Source: Oliverpabstia intestinalis (GTDB lineage Bacteria; Bacillota; Clostridia; Lachnospirales; Lachnospiraceae). From it: a stretch of DNA of 46,211 bases. The translations under genes were made by a program, and so were the position numbers. The notes under the pieces are model-generated. The model ran no database searches and was not told where the DNA came from. It was given only the letters and a program-made list of their open reading frames with translations. Shown in pieces: positions 40,683 through 46,211 of the stretch. How positions within the stretch are numbered: position 1 is the first letter of the stretch; the number at the start of each line of letters is the position of its first letter. The DNA lies in NCBI RefSeq assembly GCF_009696065.1, contig NZ_VUMS01000022.1, positions 1 to 46,211 of the forward strand. Reading direction: 5' to 3'.

Positions 40683-42830
40683 ATGGATATTATTCAGGCA
40701 TTAACACAGGAATTACAGGTGGAAAAGTGGCAGGTGGAAGCCGCTGTCAAACTGATAGATGAGGGAAACACGATTCCTTTTATTTCCCGATATAGAAAAG
40801 AAGCAACCGGTTCCCTGAACGATGAGGTGCTGCGTAACCTGCATGAGAGACTGCTGTATCTGAGAAACCTCGAAGATAAGAAAAAACAGGTACTCTCAAG
40901 CATCGAAGAACAGGGCAAATTGACGGAAGAACTGAAAAAATCGATTCTGGAAGCGCAGACATTGGTAGTCGTAGAAGATCTGTACCGCCCGTATCGTCCG
41001 AAGAGAAGAACCAGAGCAACGATCGCCAAAGAAAAAGGTCTGGAACCGCTGGCGAATCTGATCCTGCTTCAGATGACAGACAAGTCCATCGAAGAGGAAG
41101 CGGAAAGTTATGTATCCGAGGAAAAAGAAGTAAAAAATGTAAAAGAAGCGATCGCAGGTGCATCGGACATTCTGGCAGAGTCTGTTGCCGATGAAGCAGA
41201 CTACCGTATCCGGATCCGTAACCTGACTGTAAAATCCGGTTCTGTCGTATCGAGTGCCAAGAAAGAAAACGAGAAATCTGTATATGAAATGTATTATGAT
41301 TTTGAGGAGCCGATTTCCAAACTGGCAGGACACCGTGTACTGGCACTGAACCGAGGGGAAAAAGAAAAGATTCTGACTGTCAAGATCAATGCACCGGAAG
41401 AAGAGATACTCTCCTGGTTAAAACGGCAGGTGATCCGTACCGACAATCCGAATACCACCCCGATTCTGGAAGCCGTTGTGGAGGACAGCTATAAACGTCT
41501 GATCGCACCGGCCATCGAGCGGGAGATTCGAAACGATCTGACAGAGAAAGCCGAAGACGGTTCTATTAAAGTGTTCGGAAAGAACCTGGAACAGCTGCTG
41601 ATGCAGCCGCCAATCGTGGGAAAAGTTGTTCTCGGATGGGATCCTGCATTCCGCACCGGCTGTAAGCTGGCAGTTGTTGACGAGACCGGTAAAGTGCTCG
41701 ATACAACGGTTGTATATCCGACCGCACCGACCACAGAAGCCAAGATCAAAGCAGCCAAAGAAACAGTTAAGAAAATGATTGAAAAGTATCATATCGATCT
41801 GATCTCTGTAGGAAATGGTACTGCATGCCGGGAATCTGAGCAGGTAATCGTGGATATGTTAAAAGAAGTACCGACAAAGGTACAGTATGTGATCACCAAC
41901 GAGGCAGGAGCATCTGTATATTCTGCAAGTAAACTGGCGACCGAAGAGTTCCCGAACTTCGATGTGGGACAAAGAAGTGCCGCTTCCATCGCCAGACGTC
42001 TGCAGGATCCGCTGGCAGAACTGGTAAAGATTGACCCGAAAGCCATCGGTGTCGGACAGTATCAGCACGATATGAACCAGAAGAAACTGGGCGAAGCGCT
42101 GAACGGTGTGGTAGAAGACTGTGTCAATAAAGTCGGCGTGGATCTGAATACCGCTTCCGCGTCTCTGCTTGAGTATATTTCCGGTATCAGCAAAGCGATT
42201 GCAAAAAATATCGTGGCTTACCGTGAGGAAAACGGCCGTTTCACCGACCGAAGAGAACTGTTAAAAGTGGCAAAACTGGGGCCGAAAGCCTTTGAACAGT
42301 GTGCCGGTTTCATGCGTATCCAGGGCGGAAAGAATCCGCTGGATGCGACCAGTGTACATCCGGAAAGCTACGAAGCAGTGGAAAAACTCTTTGCCAAACA
42401 GGGATTTACGAAAGAACAGTACTTCGGTGACGGACCGACTGCCATCTATATCAAAGATTACAAGAAACTGGCAGAAGAACTGGGAATCGGCGAGATCACC
42501 CTTCATGATATCATCAAAGAACTCGGCCGTCCGGGACGTGACCCCCGTGAAGATATGCCAAAACCGATCCTTCGCTCCGATGTACTGGATATGAAAGATC
42601 TGAAAGAAGGTATGATCTTAAAAGGAACTGTAAGAAATGTGATCGATTTTGGTGCATTTGTAGATATCGGCGTACACCAGGATGGTCTGGTACACATTTC
42701 CCAGATCAGTGACAAATATATCAAACATCCGCTGGAAGTTGTCAGCGTAGGAGATGTTGTGGATGTAAAAGTCATCAGCGTGGATCTGAACAAAAAACGG
42801 ATCGGTCTGTCCATGCGTGGAATTCGGTAG
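40683..42830 (+). CDS. tex: Tex/YhgF family RNA-binding transcription accessory protein
   Basis: 715 residues from ATG 40683 with AAAAGGAG nine bases upstream; the open frame reaches 40629 but there reads through the palindrome. Domains in order: Tex N-terminal helical region (VEAAVKLIDEGNTIPFISRYRKEATGSL), YqgF/RNase H-like fold (about 320-455, VLGWDPAFRTGCKLAVVDETG), helix-hairpin-helix (about 485-555, VGVDLNTASASLLEYISGIS), and S1 RNA-binding domain (about 640-712, GMILKGTVRNVIDFGAFVDIGVHQDGLVHISQIS). It acts on RNA polymerase/RNA in the cytoplasm; loss affects transcription of toxins and stress genes in other species. Complete; a terminator follows. Confidence 0.96.
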   Translation: MDIIQALTQELQVEKWQVEAAVKLIDEGNTIPFISRYRKEATGSLNDEVLRNLHERLLYLRNLEDKKKQVLSSIEEQGKLTEELKKSILEAQTLVVVEDLYRPYRPKRRTRATIAKEKGLEPLANLILLQMTDKSIEEEAESYVSEEKEVKNVKEAIAGASDILAESVADEADYRIRIRNLTVKSGSVVSSAKKENEKSVYEMYYDFEEPISKLAGHRVLALNRGEKEKILTVKINAPEEEILSWLKRQVIRTDNPNTTPILEAVVEDSYKRLIAPAIEREIRNDLTEKAEDGSIKVFGKNLEQLLMQPPIVGKVVLGWDPAFRTGCKLAVVDETGKVLDTTVVYPTAPTTEAKIKAAKETVKKMIEKYHIDLISVGNGTACRESEQVIVDMLKEVPTKVQYVITNEAGASVYSASKLATEEFPNFDVGQRSAASIARRLQDPLAELVKIDPKAIGVGQYQHDMNQKKLGEALNGVVEDCVNKVGVDLNTASASLLEYISGISKAIAKNIVAYREENGRFTDRRELLKVAKLGPKAFEQCAGFMRIQGGKNPLDATSVHPESYEAVEKLFAKQGFTKEQYFGDGPTAIYIKDYKKLAEELGIGEITLHDIIKELGRPGRDPREDMPKPILRSDVLDMKDLKEGMILKGTVRNVIDFGAFVDIGVHQDGLVHISQISDKYIKHPLEVVSVGDVVDVKVISVDLNKKRIGLSMRGIR

Positions 42831-42876
42831 ACGAAGGTGATAAAATCGCAAAAGCGAGTATAAGATAAGAAAAATA

Positions 42877-42923
42877 AAAGATGCTAACTGTGGAAGAGAA
42901 TCCACAGCGGGCATCTTTTTTGT
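42877..42923 (+). terminator. Intrinsic terminator after tex
   Basis: AAAGATGC pairs with GCATCTTT around an inner CTGTGGA/TCCACAG stem, followed by TTTTTT. Confidence 0.88.
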
Positions 42924-42952
42924 TTGGATTTGAATGAATATGATTATATAAT
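42924..42952 (+). promoter_or_regulatory. Promoter probably belonging to the 1-phosphofructokinase gene
   Basis: TTGGAT (42924-42929) and consensus TATAAT (42947-42952), 17-nt spacer, directly after the tex terminator. The next host gene in this direction is at 45017, beyond the inserted IS607 element. Confidence 0.6.
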
Positions 42953-43026
42953 ACATACATAGAAAAGAACTGAGAAAAGCAGGAGGAAAAAATAAGTAAT
43001 TGAATATATTGTCAAATGTGATTAAA

Positions 43027-43046
43027 TGTGTTTAAATATACTCAAA
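43027..43046 (+). repeat. Left inverted repeat of the IS607 element
   Basis: TGTGTTTAAATATACTCAAA; its reverse complement matches 44976-44995 at 19 of 20 positions. It overlaps the tnpA leader, so TnpA binding could also repress tnpA. Confidence 0.75.
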
Positions 43047-43059
43047 GGAGTAAATTATT

Positions 43060-43728
43060 ATGAATACATCAAATATCACAAATTATAAGCCAAAAGATTT
43101 TGCTGAACTGTTAGGTGTGTCTGTTAAGACATTGCAACGCTGGGACAGAGAAGGAACTTTAAAGGCAAATCGAACTCCAACTGATAGGCGTTATTATACT
43201 TATGCCCAGTACCTTCAATTCAAAGGCATAAATATTGAAAATGATAAACGTCAGGTAGTTATTTATGCCAGAGTGTCTACAAGAAATCAAAAAGATGATT
43301 TACAGAATCAAGTTGCATTTTTGCGACAGTTTTGTGATGCTAAAGGTATTATTATAGATCAGTGTATTGAGGATTATGGAAGTGGTCTTAATTACAATCG
43401 TAAAAAGTGGAATGAATTATTAAATGAAGTAATGGAACAGAAAATAAAAACCATAATAGTAACTCATAAAGACAGATTTATCAGATTTGGTTACGATTGG
43501 TTTGAAAAATTCTGTATGAAGTTTAATACAAACATAGTGGTAGTGAATAATGAAGAACTATCACCACAGGAAGAACTCGTACAGGATATTGTTTCAATAC
43601 TCCATGTGTTCTCTTGCAGGCTGTATGGACTTCGTAAGTATAAAAAACAGATAGAAAGGGATGCGGAAATTGCTAAAGAGCTTCAAGACGGAAATAAATC
43701 CGACGGTCGAGCAAAAAATCAAGATTAA
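43060..43728 (+). CDS. tnpA: IS607 TnpA serine transposase
   Basis: 222 residues with CAAAGGAG upstream. An N-terminal MerR-like helix-turn-helix (YKPKDFAELLGVSVKTLQRWDREG) is followed by the serine recombinase catalytic domain (VIYARVSTRNQKDDLQNQ with the nucleophilic Ser, GSGLNYNRKKWNELL, IIVTHKDRFIRFGYDWFE). It is related to but clearly diverged from the TnpA at 16275. Intact. The end overlaps tnpB by 68 nt. Confidence 0.93.
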   Translation: MNTSNITNYKPKDFAELLGVSVKTLQRWDREGTLKANRTPTDRRYYTYAQYLQFKGINIENDKRQVVIYARVSTRNQKDDLQNQVAFLRQFCDAKGIIIDQCIEDYGSGLNYNRKKWNELLNEVMEQKIKTIIVTHKDRFIRFGYDWFEKFCMKFNTNIVVVNNEELSPQEELVQDIVSILHVFSCRLYGLRKYKKQIERDAEIAKELQDGNKSDGRAKNQD

Positions 43729-44821
43729 CAAGACTATTGGCACTTGTAGGTATGTCTACAACTTCTATCTCGATCACAACAAAACTTTACACGATAACGG
43801 TGAAAAGTTTATGACTGGCAAGAGTTTCAGTGTATGGCTTAATAATGAGTATATTCCTAATAATCCTGATAAAATATGGATTAAAGAAGCATATTCAAAA
43901 GCTGTAAAAAAGTCTATTGAAGATGGATGTACTGCATTTACAAGATTTTTTAAACATCAAAGTGCTTTTCCTAATTTCAAAAAGAAAGGTAAATCTGATG
44001 TAAAAATGTATTTCGTAAAGAACAATACTAAAGACTGTAGATGTGAGAGACATAGGTTGAACATACCCACTTTAGGTTGGGTACGCATTAAAGAAAAAGG
44101 TTATATACCAACAACTAAAGACGGATGGAAAATCAAAAGCGGTACAGTATCCATCAAAGCAGGCAGATACTATGTGTCAGTTCTTGTAGAAATTCCCGAC
44201 GCTAAGATTGCCAATAATAGCAATGGTGGAATAGGAATTGACTTGGGCTTAAAAGACTTGGCGATTGTTTCCAATGGTAAAACTTATAAAAATATCAATA
44301 AGTCAGCAAGAATTAAAAAATTGGAAAAGAAACTGCGTAGAGAACAAAGATGCCTCTCACGAAAATATGAGAACTTAAAGAAAGGAGAGTCCACTCAAAA
44401 GAATATACAAAAGCAAAAGCTCAAAGTACAAAGACTTCATCATAAAATAGATAATATTCGTACTGATTATATCAATAAATCAATAGCCGAGATAGTGAAA
44501 ACCAAACCATCTTATATAACTATTGAAAATTTGAATGTATCAGGAATGATGAAGAACAGACATCTTTCAAAAGCTGTTGCGTCACAGAAGTTTTATGAAT
44601 TTAGAACCAAGCTTAAAGCAAAATGTGATGAAAACGGTATTGAATTAAGAGTCGTAGACAGATGGTATCCATCATCTAAAATATGTCATTGCTGTGGTGC
44701 TATCAAGAAAGATTTGAAGCTTTCAGATAGAATATACCGTTGTAATTGTGGCTATGTCGAGGATAGGGATTTCAATGCTGCTCTTAATCTAAGAGATGCT
44801 TTAACTTACGAAGTTGCATAA
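43661..44821 (+). CDS. tnpB: TnpB RNA-guided endonuclease (IS607-associated)
   Basis: 386 residues. N-terminal region KTEINPTVEQKIKINKTIGTCRYVYNFYLDHN, then RuvC-like residues: Asp in GIDLGLKDLAI (about 191), Glu in TIENLNVSGMMKN (about 290) and Asp in DRDFNAALNL (about 371), with the zinc finger CHCCG...CNCG. All nuclease residues are present, so it is an active TnpB and not a nuclease-dead derivative. The start follows AGAAAGGG inside tnpA. The RNA scaffold lies in its 3' end and the 180 nt beyond. Confidence 0.93.
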   Translation: MRKLLKSFKTEINPTVEQKIKINKTIGTCRYVYNFYLDHNKTLHDNGEKFMTGKSFSVWLNNEYIPNNPDKIWIKEAYSKAVKKSIEDGCTAFTRFFKHQSAFPNFKKKGKSDVKMYFVKNNTKDCRCERHRLNIPTLGWVRIKEKGYIPTTKDGWKIKSGTVSIKAGRYYVSVLVEIPDAKIANNSNGGIGIDLGLKDLAIVSNGKTYKNINKSARIKKLEKKLRREQRCLSRKYENLKKGESTQKNIQKQKLKVQRLHHKIDNIRTDYINKSIAEIVKTKPSYITIENLNVSGMMKNRHLSKAVASQKFYEFRTKLKAKCDENGIELRVVDRWYPSSKICHCCGAIKKDLKLSDRIYRCNCGYVEDRDFNAALNLRDALTYEVA

Positions 44822-44995
44822 TAAACGCAAACGTAAGTATGTACTGCGGGCTATCGCAGGAATTTACGACTGTGGAGTGTACACGAACTTGTGAGTAGCG
44901 TATTGTTTACAATCGCCAAAGCATACACATCGAAGCAGTAAGAAGTATCCGCAAGGACTTTAATTTCTCGATGTGTTTGAGTATATTTGAACACA
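44822..44995 (+). ncRNA. Probable TnpB omega RNA scaffold region
   Basis: The non-coding right end contains hairpins CTGCG/CGCAG followed by GGAATTTACGAC, and ACACATCGA/TCGATGTGT (44925-44976). Position and orientation match known omega RNAs, which extend from the tnpB 3' end to the element tip with the guide in flanking DNA. Guide sequence would then start near 45001, in the leader of the next gene. Confidence 0.5.
44976..44995 (-). repeat. Right inverted repeat of the IS607 element
   Basis: TTTGAGTATATTTGAACACA, partner of 43027-43046 with one mismatch. Confidence 0.75.
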
Positions 44996-45016
44996 TTTTG
45001 AGTGGCAGGGAAGAAC

Positions 45017-45934
45017 ATGATTTATACAGTAACGTTTAATCCGTCACTGGACTACATCGTTTCCGTCAATAACTTTCAGCTGGGTATGACCAACCGGACA
45101 GCCACAGAAATGATGCTTCCGGGAGGAAAGGGAATCAACGTTTCTATCGTATTGAAGAATCTGGGACTGGAAAATACCGCACTGGGATTTGTGGCAGGAT
45201 TTACCGGAGATGAGATTCAAAGACAGGTGGAAGAGATCGGAGTGAACGCAAGATTCATTCCGGTGGACGAAGGGATTTCCCGGATCAACCTGAAGTTGCA
45301 GAACATTGAAGGAACAGAGATCAACGGACAGGGACCGGCGATCAGCAAGGAAAAGACACAGCAGTTATTTGAGATGCTGGATCAGTTACAGGAAGGCGAT
45401 GTTCTGGTACTGGCAGGAAGCATCCCGACATCGATGCCGGATGATATTTACAGAAATATCCTGAAACGTCTGGATGGAAAAGGAATACTGATCGCAGTGG
45501 ATGCCACGGGGAATCTGCTGGTGAACGTACTGGAATATCATCCATTCCTGGTAAAACCGAACAATCACGAACTGGGAGAAATCTTCGGTGTGGAATTAAA
45601 GGACAGAGAATCTGTGATTCCTTATGCGAAGAAGATGCAGGAGATGGGAGCCACCAACGTTCTGGTATCTATGGCAGGAGAAGGAGCGGTTCTGGCTGCA
45701 GCTGACGGAAAGGTCTACCTGGCACCGGCACCGAAAGGAAAACTGGTCAATGGTGTGGGAGCCGGAGATTCTATGGTGGCCGGATTCCTGACCGGATGGC
45801 TGAAACGTCAGGATTACCGTGAGGCTTTCCATATGGGAATTGCAACCGGCAGCGCCAGTGCATTTTCCGAATATCTGGCCGGTCGTGAACAGGTGGAAGA
45901 TGTGTACAGACAGGTAACTTCAGAAGTACGGTAA
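45017..45934 (+). CDS. pfkB: 1-phosphofructokinase (PfkB/ribokinase family)
   Basis: 305 residues from ATG 45017, with CAGGGAAG upstream; the four earlier in-frame codons are IS-adjacent. Start MIYTVTFNPSLDYIV, substrate loop MLPGGKGINVSIVLKNLG, KPNNHELGEIFG, and the catalytic anion hole/base NGVGAGDSMVAGF (Asp about 250) identify the fructose-1-phosphate/tagatose-6-phosphate kinase group; FruK-type activity is most likely. No PTS or DeoR/FruR gene is next to it here. An IS607 element separates it from the likely promoter at 42924, so expression may depend on read-through from the element. Confidence 0.9.
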   Translation: MIYTVTFNPSLDYIVSVNNFQLGMTNRTATEMMLPGGKGINVSIVLKNLGLENTALGFVAGFTGDEIQRQVEEIGVNARFIPVDEGISRINLKLQNIEGTEINGQGPAISKEKTQQLFEMLDQLQEGDVLVLAGSIPTSMPDDIYRNILKRLDGKGILIAVDATGNLLVNVLEYHPFLVKPNNHELGEIFGVELKDRESVIPYAKKMQEMGATNVLVSMAGEGAVLAAADGKVYLAPAPKGKLVNGVGAGDSMVAGFLTGWLKRQDYREAFHMGIATGSASAFSEYLAGREQVEDVYRQVTSEVR

Positions 45935-45946
45935 CAAAAAGGAAGT

Positions 45947-46001
45947 CACTAGTACATCGTTTCGTGAATAATACAGTTATTTTGAAAACGATGTACTAGT
46001 G
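45947..46001. repeat. 16-bp perfect inverted repeat
   Basis: CACTAGTACATCGTTT (45947-45962) and AAACGATGTACTAGTG (45986-46001) flank a 23-nt AT-rich loop. It could be the transcript end of the kinase gene or the outer end of the IS630-type element to the right. A further hairpin CTTTGTATCCTA/TAGGATACAAAG lies at 46029-46062. Confidence 0.6.
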
Positions 46002-46041
46002 TAATGACACGTTGATATTTAAACTAATCTTTGTATCCTAA

Positions 46042-46211
46042 TTACAACTTAGGATACAAAGATGTGAGCTTTATACGCGCATCATTTGTTTTAAATTGCC
46101 AGTTTACGCCATCTTCATTACTGTTGCGTTCGTTTTCCCAAACGGATAGTTCTCTTTGAAGATGTTCAATGGAACTGATTCGTCTTGAAAGACATTGCCG
46201 TGTCATTACAT
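46042..46211 (-). CDS. IS630-family transposase, C-terminal part
   Basis: Cut by the right window edge. The reverse-strand frame reads MTRQCLSRRISSIEHLQREL, SVWENERNSNEDGVNWQF, TNDARIKLTSLYPKL and stops at TAA (46044-46042). RRISSIEELQREL..WE..RN.....V.WQFTT.DARIKL..LYP is the C-terminal end of IS630/DDE_3 transposases, after the last catalytic acidic residue. A TGTAATGACAC / GTGTCATTACA pair (about 46000 and 46200) lies across the fragment. Whether the full gene is present cannot be seen from here. Confidence 0.75.
   Translation of the reverse strand, partial: VMTRQCLSRRISSIEHLQRELSVWENERNSNEDGVNWQFKTNDARIKLTSLYPKL

Larger units (their letters stand above)
43000..45000 (+). mobile_element. 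IS607-family element with tnpA, tnpB and right-end RNA region
   Basis: A complete-looking element of about 2 kb. TnpA and TnpB overlap by 68 nt. Near-perfect inverted repeats at 43027-43046 and 44976-44995 lie close to the ends. It is AT-richer than its neighbours and sits between a TATAAT promoter and the pfkB-family start codon 17 nt after its right end. Exact tips were not resolved. Confidence 0.85.

Overview
The window looks like chromosomal DNA from a gut Firmicute of the family Lachnospiraceae (Blautia, Mediterraneibacter or a close relative; the genus is a guess). The reasons are moderate GC with AGGAGG-type ribosome binding sites, monocistronic or short operons closed by intrinsic terminators, long-form HPF, a monofunctional lysC/hom/dapA/dapB set, NlpC/P60 hydrolases, Rpn-type genes and IS607/TnpB elements. 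No rRNA, tRNA or CRISPR array was seen.

Layout. 1-430: reverse-strand fhs (partial) under a ZTP riboswitch with its own terminator. 500-4850: a small unknown gene and two secreted NlpC/P60 cell-wall hydrolases. 5030-7070: a membrane-anchored SurA/PrsA-like protein and two decayed genes (a beta-helix protein and the tail of a sugar O-acetyltransferase). 7177-15690: a flavin-based extracytoplasmic electron-transfer locus made of an ApbE lipoprotein, a protein with four FMN-binding-like domains, a single-domain FMN-binding protein, a NapH-like polyferredoxin, a NusG-II protein and a Gx transporter. It is followed by a very large wall-associated FMN-binding/FIVAR/Tp47-like protein under a candidate Fur operator. 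16275-18465: an IS607 element with TnpB abutting a broken Rpn gene. 18511-20521: an ECF sigma factor with a membrane partner and a second anchored protein. 20659-22485: typA (reverse). 22674-25357: an SSB-like protein, then a lysine riboswitch with dapA-dapB. 25616-27979: a lipoprotein, a HisA-type isomerase and hpf. 28540-32331: secA-prfB. 32399-35535: an SPFH/zinc-ribbon/TPM trio resembling B. subtilis ydjI-ydjG-ydjH. 35687-38903: ACT protein, hom and lysC. 39278-40420: two membrane proteins on the reverse strand. 40683-42830: tex. 43000-45000: a second IS607 element inserted between a promoter and the 1-phosphofructokinase gene. The right edge holds the tail of an IS630-type transposase.

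How the genes fit together. fhs (one-carbon metabolism) reads ZTP. dapA/dapB sit under lysine control, and lysC and hom complete the aspartate-family pathway nearby. The flavin locus would take electrons across the membrane through 4Fe-4S clusters to FMN covalently attached by ApbE, ending at a wall-bound protein.

The most unusual content is non-coding. (1) Three 181-190 bp palindromic elements lie just downstream of genes; their outer and central stems differ completely in sequence yet stay paired, while short unpaired motifs are conserved, which is the signature of a structured RNA or a hairpin-targeting element. (2) A family of 27-48 nt palindromes with GTAACTGTTCA-type ends has ten copies, mostly in 5' leaders. 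(3) A 145 bp MITE-like element with related 11-bp ends is present in two copies. The prfB gene also carries a fossil of the programmed frameshift site.
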